Notes: a model not told the origin generated them from the letters alone. DNA of 64,000 bases from Canna indica (GCA_034359265.1 CP136897.1:32413501-32477500), one strand, 5' to 3'; positions 34,258 to 45,392 are shown, counted from the first letter of the stretch. A program made the numbers and translations.

Positions 34258-34374
34258 GGGTGCCATCATACCAGCACTAATGCACCGGATCCCATCAGAA
34301 CTCCGAAGTTAAGTGTGCTTGGGCGAGAGTAGTACTAGGATGGGTGACCCCCTGGGAAGTCCTCGTGTTGCACC
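34258..34374 (+). rRNA. 5S rRNA gene (block position 1, copy 2)
   Basis: Same G7C, C24T, C57T and TTGTTA upstream element as at 30409. The terminator region keeps ACCTATTTG where copy 1 has ACTTATTTG. Confidence 0.93.
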
Positions 34375-34731
34375 TTTTTTCTTTTTACCTATTTGAATGC
34401 ACGACGAGATCATTTTTTTTCCCAATCTTTCTAACCAAACATTAAGGACGGACGACGTCGTCGCCAGAAATCTTGGCTGTCGATCGCCCGCCGCAACCTC
34501 TACGGCGGGCTTGATCGACCAACCGACCCGAAAAATTAAAATTTGTAAATAAATAAGAAAAATAACATTTCAATTATTATTTTTCGTTTAAAACGGGCGT
34601 AACTCCGTGCATTATTGTTTGATTTCAGATTTTCACGTGGCGCTGAAAGGCGCGCGAAGAGACGAAGAAAATGACCCCGAGCTGTCCCTCGGACGCTCAC
34701 CCTTATTAGCCGACGATCAGAAGTGCATGAC

Positions 34732-34848
34732 GGGTGCGATCATACTAGCACTAACGCACCGGATCCCATCAGAACTCCGAAGTTATGCGTGCTTGGGCGA
34801 GAGTAGTACTAGGATGGGTGACCCCCTAGGAAGTCCTCGTGTTATACT
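34732..34848 (+). rRNA. 5S rRNA gene (block position 2, copy 2)
   Basis: As 30883 but with an extra G113A (GTTATACT), further weakening the terminal stem. Confidence 0.91.
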
Positions 34849-35217
34849 TGATTTTTTACTACCTATTTGATTGCACGACGAGATCATTTTTTTTACCAAT
34901 CTTTCTAACCAAACGTTAAGGAGGGACGACGTCGTCGCCATAAATCTTGGCTGTCGATCGCCCGCGCGGGGCCCGCCGCAACCTCTACGGCCGGCTCGAT
35001 CGACCAACCGACCCGAAAAATTAAAATTTGTAAATAAATAAGAAAAATAACATTTCAATTATTATTTTTCGTTTAAAACGGGCGTAACTCCGTGCATTAT
35101 TGTCCGATTTTAGCTTTTCACGTGGCGCTGAAAGGCGCGCGAAGAGACGAAGAAAATGACTCCCGAACTCTCCCTAGGACGCTCACCCTTATTAGCCGAC
35201 GATCAGAAGTGCATGAC

Positions 35218-35327
35218 GTGTGCGATAATTTAGTACTAACGCACCGGATCCCATTAGAACTCCGAAGTTAAGCGTGCTTGGGCAAGAGTAGTACTAGGAT
35301 GGGTGACCTTTTCTTGGGTGTTGCACC
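35218..35327 (+). pseudogene. 5S copy with wrecked box C (block position 3, copy 2)
   Basis: Identical to the defective copy at 31369: box C replaced by a T-rich stretch, damaged 5' end, G68A. Confidence 0.85.
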
Positions 35328-35696
35328 TTTTCTTTTACTACCTATTTGATTGCACGACGAGATCATTTTTTGTACCAATTTTTCTAACCAAACGTTAAGG
35401 ACAGATGACGTCGTCGCCATAAATCTTGGCTGTTGATCGCCCGCGCGGGGCCCGCCGCAACCTCTACGGCCGGCTCGATGGACCAACCGATCCTAGAAAT
35501 TAAAATTTGTAAATAAATAAGAAAAATAACATTTCAATTATTATTTTTCGTTTAAAATGGGCGTAACTCCGTGCATTATTGTCCGATTTCAGCTTTTCAC
35601 GTGGCGCTGAAAAGCGCGCAAAGAGACGAAGAAAATGACCCCAGAACTCTGCCTCGGACGCTCACCCTTATTAGCCGACGATCAGAAGTGCATATC

Positions 35697-35813
35697 GGGT
35701 GCGATCATACCAGCACTTATGCACCGGATCCCATCAGAACTCCGAAGTTAAGCGTGCTTGGGCGAGAGTAGTACTAGGATGGGTGACCCCCTGAGAATTC
35801 CTCGTGTTGCACC
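35697..35813 (+). rRNA. 5S rRNA gene (block position 4, copy 2)
   Basis: A22T, C24T, G98A and G102T as at 31848. The downstream spacer has GGACGG where copy 1 has GGATGG. Confidence 0.92.
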
Positions 35814-36180
35814 TTTTTTTTACTACCTATTTGATTGCACGACGAGATCATTTTTTTTACCAATCTTTCTAACCAAACGTTAAGGACGGACGACGTCGTC
35901 GCCATAAATCTTGGCTGTCGATCGCCCGCGCGGGGCCCGCTGCAACCTCTACGGCCGGCTCGATCGACCAACCGACCCGAAAAATTAAAATTTGTAAATA
36001 AAAAAGAAAAATAACATTTCAATTATTATGTTTCGTTTAGAATGGGCGTAACTCCGTGCATTATTATTTGATTTCAGATTTTCACGTGGCGCTGAAAGGC
36101 GCGCGAAGAGACGAAGAAAATGACCCCGAGCTGTCCCTCGGACGCTCACCCTTATTAGCCGACGATCAGAAGTGCATGAC

Positions 36181-36297
36181 GGGTGCGATCATACCAGCAC
36201 TAACGCACCGGATCCCATCAGAACTCCAAAGTTATGCGTGCTTGGGCGAGAGTAGTACTAGGATGGGTGACCCCCTGGGAAGTCCTCGTGTTGTACT
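36181..36297 (+). rRNA. 5S rRNA gene (block position 5, copy 2)
   Basis: G48A, A55T, C114T and C117T, as at 32332. Confidence 0.92.
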
Positions 36298-36655
36298 TGA
36301 TTTTTTACTACCTATTTGATTGCACGACGAGATCATTTTTTTTACCAATCTTTCTAACCAAACATTAAGGACGGACGACGTCGTCGCCATAAATCTTGGC
36401 TGTCGATCGCCCGCCGCAACCTCTACGGCTGGCTCGATCGACCAACCGACCCGAAAAATTAAAATTTGTAAATAAATAAGAAAAATAACATTTCAATTAT
36501 TATTTTTCGTTTAAAACGGGCATAACTCCGTGCATTATTGTCCGATTTCAGCTTTTCACTTGGCGCTGAAAGACGCGCAAAGAGACGAAGAAAATGACCC
36601 CCGAACTCTCCCTCGGACGCTCACCCTTATTAGCCGACGATCAGAAGTGCTTATC

Positions 36656-36772
36656 GAGTGCGATCATACCAGCACTAACGCACCGGATCCCATCAAAACT
36701 CTGAAGTTAAGCGTGCTTGGGCGAGAGTAGTACTAGGATGGGTGCCCCCCTGCGAAGTCCTCGCGTTGCACC
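36656..36772 (+). rRNA. 5S rRNA gene (block position 6, copy 2)
   Basis: As 32806. The upstream GACGAAGAAAATG is intact here (one base was lost in copy 1), shifting the block offset from 3849 to 3850. Confidence 0.91.
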
Positions 36773-37139
36773 TTTTTTTTTACTACCTATTTGATTGCAC
36801 AACGAGATCATTTTTTTTACTAATCTTTCTAACCAAACGTTAAGGACGGACGACATCGTCGCCATAAATCTTGGCTGTCGATCGCCCGCGCGGGGCCCGC
36901 CCCAACCTTTACGGCCGGGTCGATCGACCAACCGATCCGAAAAATTAAAATTTGTAAATAAACAAGAAAAATAACATTTCAATTATTATTTTTCGTTTAA
37001 AACGGGCGTAACTCCGTGCATTATTGTCCGATTTTAGCTTTGCACGTGGCGCTGAAAGGCGCGCGAAGAGACGAAGAAAAGGACCCCGAGTTGTCCCTCG
37101 AACGCTCACCCTTTTAGCCGACTATCAGAAGTGCATGAC

Positions 37140-37256
37140 GGGTGCGATCATACTAGCACTAACGCACCGGATCCCATCAGAACTTCGAAGTTAAGCGTGC
37201 TTGCGCGAGAGTGGTACTAGGATGGGTGACCCCTTGGGAAGTCCTCGTGTTGCACC
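37140..37256 (+). rRNA. 5S rRNA gene (block position 7, copy 2)
   Basis: As 33290, including the one-base-short TATA-like element. Confidence 0.91.
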
Positions 37257-37623
37257 TTTTTTTTACTACCTATTTGATTGCACGACAAGATAATTTTTTT
37301 TACCATTCTTTCTAACCAAACGTTAAGGACGGACGACGTCGTCGCCATAAAATTTGGCTGTCGATCGCCCGCGCGGGGCCCGCCGCAACCTCTACGGCCG
37401 ACTCGATCGACCAACCAACCCGAAAAATTAAAATTTGTAAATAAATAAGAAAAATAACATTTTAATTATTATTTTTCCTTTAAAACGGGCGTAACTCCGT
37501 GCATTATTGTCCGATTTCAGCTTTTCACGTGGCGTTAAAAGGCGCGCGAAGAGACGAAGAAAATGACCCCGAGCTATCCCTCGGACGCTCACCCTTATTA
37601 GCCGACGATCAGAAATGCATGAA

Positions 37624-37739
37624 TGGTGCGATCATATAGCACTAACGCATTGGATCCCATCAGAACTCCGAAGTTAAGCGTGCATGGGCGAGAGTAGTAC
37701 TAGGATGGGTGACCCCATGGGAAGTCCTGATGTTGCACT
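37624..37739 (+). rRNA. 5S rRNA gene spanning block joint 2/3
   Basis: Identical to the copy at 33774; the second internal joint of the triplication lies within it. Confidence 0.88.
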
Positions 37740-38107
37740 TTTTATTTTACTACCTATTTGATTGCACGACGAGATCATTTTTTTTACCAATCTTTCTAAC
37801 CAAATGTTAAGGACGGACATCGTCGTCGCCATAAATCTTGGATGTCGATCGCCCGCGCGGGTCCCGCCGCAACCTCTACGGCCTGCTCGATCTACCAACC
37901 GACCCGAAAAATTAAAATTTGTAAATAAATAAGAAAAATAACATTTCAATTGTTATTTTTCGTTTAAAACGGGCGTAACTCCTTGCATTATTGTCCGATT
38001 TCAGCTTTTCACGTGGCGCTGAAAGGCGGGCGAAGAGACGAAGAAAATGACCCCGAGCTGTCTCTCGGACGCTCACCCTTGTTAGCCGATGATCAGAAGC
38101 ACATGAC

Positions 38108-38224
38108 GGGTGCCATCATACCAGCACTAATGCACCGGATCCCATCAGAACTCCGAAGTTAAGTGTGCTTGGGCGAGAGTAGTACTAGGATGGGTGACCC
38201 CCTGGGAAGTCCTCGTGTTGCACC
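38108..38224 (+). rRNA. 5S rRNA gene (block position 1, copy 3)
   Basis: G7C, C24T and C57T, with TTGTTA upstream; identical to copy 2. Confidence 0.93.
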
Positions 38225-38581
38225 TTTTTTCTTTTTACCTATTTGAATGCACGACGAGATCATTTTTTTTCCCAATCTTTCTAACCAAACATTAAGGACG
38301 GACGACGTCGTCGCCAGAAATCTTGGCTGTCGATCGCCCGCCGCAACCTCTACGGCGGGCTTGATCGACCAACCGACCCGAAAAATTAAAATTTGTAAAT
38401 AAATAAGAAAAATAACATTTCAATTATTATTTTTCGTTTAAAACGGGCGTAACTCCGTGCATTATTGTTTGATTTCAGATTTTCACGTGGCGCTGAAAGG
38501 CGCGCGAAGAGACGAAGAAAATGACCCCGAGCTGTCCCTCGGACGCTCACCCTTATTAGCCGACGATCAGAAGTGCATGAC

Positions 38582-38698
38582 GGGTGCGATCATACTAGCA
38601 CTAACGCACCGGATCCCATCAGAACTCCGAAGTTATGCGTGCTTGGGCGAGAGTAGTACTAGGATGGGTGACCCCCTAGGAAGTCCTCGTGTTGTACT
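38582..38698 (+). rRNA. 5S rRNA gene (block position 2, copy 3)
   Basis: C15T, A55T, G97A, C114T and C117T, without the G113A of copy 2. Confidence 0.92.
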
Positions 38699-39067
38699 TG
38701 ATTTTTTACTACCTATTTGATTGCACGACGAGATCATTTTTTTTACCAATCTTTCTAACCAAACGTTAAGGAGGGACGACGTCGTCGCCATAAATCTTGG
38801 CTGTCGATCGCCCGCGCGGGGCCCGCCGCAACCTCTACGGCCGGCTCGATCGACCAACCGACCCGAAAAATTAAAATTTGTAAATAAATAAGAAAAATAA
38901 CATTTCAATTATTATTTTTCGTTTAAAACGGGCGTAACTCCGTGCATTATTGTCCGATTTTAGCTTTTCACGTGGCGCTGAAAGGCGCGCGAAGAGACGA
39001 AGAAAATGACTCCCGAACTCTCCCTAGGACGCTCACCCTTATTAGCCGACGATCAGAAGTGCATGAC

Positions 39068-39177
39068 GTGTGCGATAATTTAGTACTAACGCACCGGATC
39101 CCATTAGAACTCCGAAGTTAAGCGTGCTTGGGCAAGAGTAGTACTAGGATGGGTGACCTTTTCTTGGGTGTTGCACC
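39068..39177 (+). pseudogene. 5S copy with wrecked box C (block position 3, copy 3)
   Basis: Third identical example of the 110-nt copy without a usable box C. Confidence 0.85.
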
Positions 39178-39546
39178 TTTTCTTTTACTACCTATTTGAT
39201 TGCACGACGAGATCATTTTTTGTACCAATTTTTCTAACCAAACGTTAAGGACAGATGACGTCGTCGCCATAAATCTTGGCTGTTGATCGCCCGCGCGGGG
39301 CCCGCCGCAACCTCTACGGCCGGCTCGATGGACCAACCGATCCTAGAAATTAAAATTTGTAAATAAATAAGAAAAATAACATTTCAATTATTATTTTTCG
39401 TTTAAAATGGGCGTAACTCCGTGCATTATTGTCCGATTTCAGCTTTTCACGTGGCGCTGAAAAGCGCGCAAAGAGACGAAGAAAATGACCCCAGAACTCT
39501 GCCTCGGACGCTCACCCTTATTAGCCGACGATCAGAAGTGCATATC

Positions 39547-39663
39547 GGGTGCGATCATACCAGCACTTATGCACCGGATCCCATCAGAACTCCGAAGTTA
39601 AGCGTGCTTGGGCGAGAGTAGTACTAGGATGGGTGACCCCCTGAGAATTCCTCGTGTTGCACC
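39547..39663 (+). rRNA. 5S rRNA gene (block position 4, copy 3)
   Basis: A22T, C24T, G98A and G102T. The downstream spacer has the copy-3 private CTGCAG site. Confidence 0.92.
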
Positions 39664-40030
39664 TTTTTTTTACTACCTATTTGATTGCACGACGAGATCA
39701 TTTTTTTTACCAATCTTTCTAACCAAACGTTAAGGACGGACGACGTCGTCGCCATAAATCTTGGCTGTCGATCGCCCGCGCGGGGCCCGCTGCAGCCTCT
39801 ACGGCCGGCTCGATCGACCAACCGACCCGAAAAATTAAAATTTGTAAATAAAAAAGAAAAATAACATTTCAATTATTATGTTTCGTTTAGAATGGGCGTA
39901 ACTCCGTGCATTATTATTTGATTTCAGATTTTCACGTGGCGCTGAAAGGCGCGCGAAGAGACGAAGAAAATGACCCCGAGCTGTCCCTCGGACGCTCACC
40001 CTTATTAGCCGACGATCAGAAGTGCATGAC

Positions 40031-40147
40031 GGGTGCGATCATACCAGCACTAACGCACCGGATCCCATCAGAACTCCAAAGTTATGCGTGCTTGGGCGAG
40101 AGTAGTACTAGGATGGGTGACCCCCTGGGAAGTCCTCGTGTTGTACT
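40031..40147 (+). rRNA. 5S rRNA gene (block position 5, copy 3)
   Basis: G48A, A55T, C114T and C117T. The downstream palindrome region starts GGACGAACGACG, a copy-3 change. Confidence 0.92.
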
Positions 40148-40505
40148 TGATTTTTTACTACCTATTTGATTGCACGACGAGATCATTTTTTTTACCAATC
40201 TTTCTAACCAAACATTAAGGACGAACGACGTCGTCGCCATAAATCTTGGCTGTCGATCGCCCGCCGCAACCTCTACGGCTGGCTCGATCGACCAACCGAC
40301 CCGAAAAATTAAAATTTGTAAATAAATAAGAAAAATAACATTTCAATTATTATTTTTCGTTTAAAACGGGCATAACTCCGTGCATTATTGTCCGATTTCA
40401 GCTTTTCACTTGGCGCTGAAAGACGCGCAAAGAGACGAAGAAAATGACCCCCGAACTCTCCCTCGGACGCTCACCCTTATTAGCCGACGATCAGAAGTGC
40501 TTATC

Positions 40506-40622
40506 GAGTGCGATCATACCAGCACTAACGCACCGGATCCCATCAAAACTCTGAAGTTAAGCGTGCTTGGGCGAGAGTAGTACTAGGATGGGTGCCCCCC
40601 TGCGAAGTCCTCGCGTTGCACC
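40506..40622 (+). rRNA. 5S rRNA gene (block position 6, copy 3)
   Basis: G2A, G41A, C47T, A90C, G98C and T109C; upstream CACTTG in place of CACGTG. Confidence 0.91.
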
Positions 40623-40989
40623 TTTTTTTTTACTACCTATTTGATTGCACAACGAGATCATTTTTTTTACTAATCTTTCTAACCAAACGTTAAGGACGGA
40701 CGACATCGTCGCCATAAATCTTGGCTGTCGATCGCCCGCGCGGGGCCCGCCCCAACCTTTACGGCCGGGTCGATCGACCAACCGATCCGAAAAATTAAAA
40801 TTTGTAAATAAACAAGAAAAATAACATTTCAATTATTATTTTTCGTTTAAAACGGGCGTAACTCCGTGCATTATTGTCCGATTTTAGCTTTGCACGTGGC
40901 GCTGAAAGGCGCGCGAAGAGACGAAGAAAAGGACCCCGAGTTGTCCCTCGAACGCTCACCCTTTTAGCCGACTATCAGAAGTGCATGAC

Positions 40990-41106
40990 GGGTGCGATCA
41001 TACTAGCACTAACGCACCGGATCCCATCAGAACTTCGAAGTTAAGCGTGCTTGCGCGAGAGTGGTACTAGGATGGGTGACCCCTTGGGAAGTCCTCGTGT
41101 TGCACC
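40990..41106 (+). rRNA. 5S rRNA gene (block position 7, copy 3)
   Basis: C15T, C46T, G65C, A74G and C95T, with the shortened TATA-like element. Confidence 0.91.
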
Positions 41107-41473
41107 TTTTTTTTACTACCTATTTGATTGCACGACAAGATAATTTTTTTTACCATTCTTTCTAACCAAACGTTAAGGACGGACGACGTCGTCGCCATAA
41201 AATTTGGCTGTCGATCGCCCGCGCGGGGCCCGCCGCAACCTCTACGGCCGACTCGATCGACCAACCAACCCGAAAAATTAAAATTTGTAAATAAATAAGA
41301 AAAATAACATTTTAATTATTATTTTTCCTTTAAAACGGGCGTAACTCCGTGCATTATTGTCCGATTTCAGCTTTTCACGTGGCGTTAAAAGGCGCGCGAA
41401 GAGACGAAGAAAATGACCCCGAGCTATCCCTCGGACGCTCACCCTTATTAGCCGACGATCAGAAATGCATGAA

Positions 41474-41589
41474 TGGTGCGATCATATAGCACTAACGCAT
41501 TGGATCCCATCAGAACTCTGAAGTTAAGCGTGCATGGGCGAGAGTAGTACTAGGATGGGTGACCCCTAGGGAAGTCCTCGTGTTGCACC
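41474..41589 (+). rRNA. 5S rRNA gene at end of triplicated block
   Basis: 116 nt. The 5' half is as at 33774 (G1T, one-base deletion at 14-15, C28T, C29T, T62A). The 3' half is different: C47T, then CCCCTAGGGAAG and a normal GTGTTGCACC end. It marks the exit point of the triplication. Confidence 0.88.
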
Positions 41590-41957
41590 TTTTTTTTTAC
41601 TACCTATTTGATTGCACGACGAGATCATTTTTTTTACCAATCTTTCTAACCAAACGTTAAGGACGGACGACGTCGTCGCCATAAATCTTGGCTGTCGATC
41701 GCCCGCGCGGGGCTCGCCGCAACCTCTACGGCCGGCTCGATCGACCAACCCACCCAACAAATTAAAATTTGTAAATAAATAAGAAAAATAACATTTCAAT
41801 TATTATTTTTCGTTTAGAACGGGCGTAACTCCGTGCATTATTGTCCGATTTTAGCTTTTCAAGTGGCGCTGAAACGCGCGCGAAGAGACGAAGAAAATGA
41901 CCCCGAGTTGTTCCTCGGACGCTCACCCTTATTAGCCGACGATCAGTAGTGCATGAC

Positions 41958-42074
41958 GGGTGCGATCATACTAGCACTAACGCACCGGATCCCATCAGAA
42001 CTCCGAAGTTAAGCGTGTGTGGGCGAGAGTTGTACTTGGATGGGTGACCCCTTGGGAAGTCCTCGTGTTGCACC
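41958..42074 (+). rRNA. 5S rRNA gene
   Basis: C15T, C61T, T62G (edge of box A), A74T, A80T and C95T. The upstream CACGTG is mutated to CAAGTG. Confidence 0.91.
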
Positions 42075-42442
42075 TTTTTTTTTACTACCTATTTGATTGC
42101 ACGAAGATATCATTTTTTTTACCAATCTTTCTAACCAAACGTTAAGGACGGACGACGTCGTCGCCATAAATCTTGGCTGTCGATCGCCCGCGCGGGGTCC
42201 GCCGCATCCTCTACGGCCAGCTCGATAGACAAACCGACCCAAAAAATTAAAATTTGTAAATAAATAAGAAAAATAACAATTCAATTATTATTTTTCGTTT
42301 AAAACGGGCGCAACTCCGTGCATTATTGTCTGATTTTAGCTTTTCACGTGGCACAGAAAGGCGCGCGAAGAGACGAAGAAAATGACCCCGATCTGTCCCT
42401 CGGACGCTCACCCTTATTAGCCGACTATCAGAAGTGCATGGC

Positions 42443-42559
42443 GGGTGTCATCATACCAGCACTAACGCTCTAGATCCCATCAGAAATCCGAAGTTAAGCG
42501 TGCTTGGCCGAGAGTTGTACTAGGATGGGTGACCCCCTGGGAAGTTCTCGTGTTGTACC
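42443..42559 (+). rRNA. 5S rRNA gene, diverged
   Basis: C6T, G7C, A27T, C29T, G30A, C44A, G66C, A74T, C104T and C114T. Long interrupted terminator (TTTTTCC then T9). Last gene before the GAC island. Confidence 0.87.
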
Positions 42560-43115
42560 TTTTTCCTTTTTTTTTACTACCTTTTTTATTGCACGACGAG
42601 ATCATTTTTTTTACTAATCTTTCTAACCAAACGTTAAGGACGGACGACGTCGTCGCCACAAAATTTGGCTGTCGATCGCCCGCCGCAACCTCTATGGCCG
42701 ACTCGATCGATCAACCGACCCGAAAAATTAAAATTTGTAAATAAATAAGAAAAATAACATTTCAATTACTATTTTTCGTTTAAAACGGGCGTAACTCCGT
42801 GCATTAACCAAACGTTAAGGACGGACGACGTCGTCGACATAAAATTTGGCTGTCGATCGCCCGCGCGGGGCCCGCCGCAACCTCTACGGCCGGCTCGATC
42901 GACCAACCGACCCGAAAAATTAAAATTTGTAAATAAATAAGAAAAATAACATTTCAATTGTTATTTTTCGTTTAAAACGAGAGTAACTCCGTGCATTATT
43001 GTCCGATTTCAGCTTTTCACGTGGCGATAAAAGGCGCGCGAAGAGACAAAGAAAATGACCCCGAGCTATCCCTCGGACGCTCACCCTTACTAGCCGACGA
43101 TCAGAAGTGCAGGAT
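42560..43115 (+). other. Spacer fusion with a 5S gene deleted
   Basis: The GCC-type spacer runs to GTGCATTA (~42806), then joins ACCAAACGTTAAGG of a GAC-type spacer. The missing segment includes CACGTG, promoter, 5S gene and both T-runs (~310 bp). The joint is the left border of the GAC island. Nothing else is recognisable. Confidence 0.9.
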
Positions 43116-43232
43116 GGGTGCGATCATACCAGCACTAACGCACCGTATCCCATCAGAACTCCGAAGTTAAGCGTGCTTGGGCGAGAATAGTACTAGGATG
43201 GGTGACCCCCTGGGAAGTCCTCGTGTTGCACC
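43116..43232 (+). rRNA. 5S rRNA gene
   Basis: G31T and G72A (intermediate element); -1 is T and the TATA-like element reads TTACTA. GAC-type unit. Confidence 0.94.
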
Positions 43233-43601
43233 TTTTTTTTTACTACCTATTTGATTGCACGACGAGATCATTTTTTTTACCAATCTTTCTAACCAAACGT
43301 TAAGGACGGACGACGTCGTCGACATAAAATTTGGCTGTCGATCGCCCGCGCGGGGCCTGCCGCAACCTCTACGGCCGGCTCGGTCGACCAACCGACCCGA
43401 AAGTATTAAAATTTGTAAATAAATAAGAAATATAACATTTCAATTATTATTTTTCGTTTAAAACGAGCCTAACTCCGTGCATTATTGTCCGATTTCAACT
43501 TTTCACGTGGCGCTAAAAGGCCTGCGAAGAGACGAAGAAAATGACCCCGAGCTATCCCTCGGACGCTCACCCTTATTAGCCGACGATCAGAAGTGCACGA
43601 C

Positions 43602-43718
43602 GGGTGCGATCATACCAGCACTAATGCACCGGATCCCATCGGAACTCCGAAGTTAAGCGTGCTTGGGCGAGAGTAGTACTAGGATGGGTGACACCCTAGG
43701 AAGTCCTCATGTTGCACC
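43602..43718 (+). rRNA. 5S rRNA gene
   Basis: C24T, A40G, C92A (box C), G97A and G108A. Terminator TTTTTTCTT. Its downstream spacer ends abruptly at the 43900 joint. Confidence 0.92.
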
Positions 43719-43899
43719 TTTTTTCTTACTACCTATTTGATTGCACGACGAGATCATTTTTTTTACCAATCTTTCTAACCAAACGTTAAGGACGGACGAC
43801 GTCGTCGACATAAAATTTGGCTGTCGATCGCCCACGCGGGGCCCGCCGCAACCTCTACGGCCAGCTCGATCGACCAACAGACCCGAAAAATTAAAATTT

Positions 43900-43919
43900 G
43901 TACTAGGATGGCTGACCCC
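43900..43919 (+). pseudogene. 20-bp box C fragment of a 5S gene
   Basis: The AT-rich tract of the spacer (AAAATTTG) runs straight into GTACTAGGATGGCTGACCCC (positions 75-94, with G87C) and then into the promoter region TTATTAGCC of the next gene. Microhomologies: GTA on the left, ACCC(C) on the right. The G87C allele points to a gene like the one at 22710 as donor. Confidence 0.9.
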
Positions 43920-43948
43920 TTATTAGCCAACCATCAGAAGTGCATGAC

Positions 43949-44065
43949 GGGTGCGATCATACCAGCACTAACGCACCGGATCCGATCAGAACTCCGAAGT
44001 TAAGCGTGTTTGGGCGAGAGTAGTACTAGGATGGGTGACCCCTTGGGAAGTCCTCGTGTTGCACC
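43949..44065 (+). rRNA. 5S rRNA gene with box C fragment upstream
   Basis: C36G, C61T and C95T. Only ~29 bp of native upstream DNA remains: TTATTA survives, but the CACGTG box and hairpin are gone, replaced by the box C fragment. Twin at 46835 has normal upstream DNA. The T-run is followed by AACC. Confidence 0.93.
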
Positions 44066-44421
44066 TTTTTTTTTAACCTATTTGATTGCATGACGAGATC
44101 ATTTTTTTTACCAATCTTTCTAACCAAACGTTGAGGACGGACGACATCGTCGCCATAAAATTTGGCTGTCGATCGCCCGCCGCAAACTCTACGGCCGGCT
44201 CAATCGACCAACCGACCCGAAAAATTAAAATTTGTAAATAAATAAGAAAAATAACATTTCAATTATTATTTTTCATTTAAAACGGGCGTAACTCCATGCA
44301 TTACTGTCCGATTTCAGCTTTTCACGTGGCGCTGAAAGGCGCGCGAAGAGATGAAGAAAATGACCCCCGAACTCTCCCTCGGACGCTCACCCTTATTAGC
44401 CGACGATCAGAAGTGCATATC

Positions 44422-44538
44422 GGGTGCGATCATACTAGCACTAACGCACCGGATCCCATCAGAACTCCGAAGTGAAGCATGCTTGCGCGAGAGTGGTACT
44501 AGGATGGGTGACCCCGTGGGAAGTCCTTGTGTTGCACC
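44422..44538 (+). rRNA. 5S rRNA gene
   Basis: C15T, T53G and G58A (box A), G65C, A74G, C95G and C107T. Twin at 47308 (2886 bp away). Confidence 0.91.
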
Positions 44539-44907
44539 TTTTTTTTTACTACCTATTTGATTGCATGACGAGATCATTTTTTTTACCAATCTTTCTAACC
44601 AAACGTTAAGGACGGACGACGTCATCGCCATAAATCTTGGCTGTCGATCGCCCGCGCGGGGCCCGCCGCAACCTCTACGGCCGGCTCGATCGACCAACCG
44701 ACCCGAAAAATTAAAATTTGTAAATAAATAAGAAAAATAACATTTCAATTATTATTTTTCGTTTAAAACGGGCGTAACTCCGTGCATTATTGTCCGATTT
44801 CAGCTGTTCACGTGGCGCTGAAAGGCGCGCGAAGTGATGAAGAAAATGACCCCCGAACTCTCCCTCGGACGCTCACCCTTATTAGCCGACGATCAGAAGT
44901 GCTTAAC

Positions 44908-45024
44908 GGGTGCGATCATACCAGCACTAACGCACCGGATCCCATCAGAACTCCGAAGTTAAGCGTGCTTGGGTGAGAGTAGTACTAGAATGGGTGACCC
45001 CTTGGGAAGTCCTCATGTTGCACT
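44908..45024 (+). rRNA. 5S rRNA gene
   Basis: C67T, G82A (box C), C95T, G108A and C117T. Terminator TTTTTCTTTTTC. Upstream has CTGTTCACGTGG, shared with 47794. Confidence 0.91.
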
Positions 45025-45392
45025 TTTTCTTTTTCTACCTATTTGATTGCACGACGAGATCATTTTTTTTACCAATCTTTCTAACCAAACGTTAAGGACG
45101 GACAACGTCGTCGCCATAAATCTTGGCTGTCGATCGCCCGCGCGGGGCCCGCCGCAACCTCTACGGCCGGCTCGATCGACCAACCGACCCGAAAAATTAA
45201 AATTTGTAAATAAATAAGAAAAATAACATTTCAATTATTATTTTTCGTTTAAAACGAGCGTAACTCTGTGCATTATTGTCCGATTTTAGCTTTTCACGTG
45301 GCGCTAAAACGCGCGCGAAGAGACGAAGAAAATGACCCCGATCTATCCCTCGGACGCTCACCCTTATTAGCCGACGATCAGAAGTGCACAAC

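Larger units (their letters stand above)
33839..37688 (+). repeat. 3.85-kb eight-gene block, copy 2
   Basis: Shares derived sites with copy 3 that copy 1 lacks (GACTCG near 37399, TTTTAATT near 37460). Its private change is GTTATACTT near 34844. Only about ten differences from the other copies were seen in 3850 bp. Confidence 0.93.
37689..41538 (+). repeat. 3.85-kb eight-gene block, copy 3
   Basis: Ends inside the gene at 41474: homology to the ends of copies 1 and 2 stops between positions ~66 and ~94 of that gene. Private changes include CTGCAGCC near 39793 and GACGAACG near 40223. Confidence 0.93.
42806..43899 (+). repeat. GAC-type island inside GCC-type domain
   Basis: About 1.1 kb with GTCGTCGACAT spacers and two genes (43116, 43602), flanked on both sides by GCC-type units and bounded at both ends by non-homologous joints. 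Gene-proximal spacers here also have the CTAAAAGGC and GAGCTATCCC marks of the GAC domains. Confidence 0.8.

Noticed and set aside
43900..43919. A novel regulatory element upstream of the gene at 43949
   Set aside because: It is a plain copy of 5S box C DNA at a rearrangement joint; any regulatory effect would be incidental.
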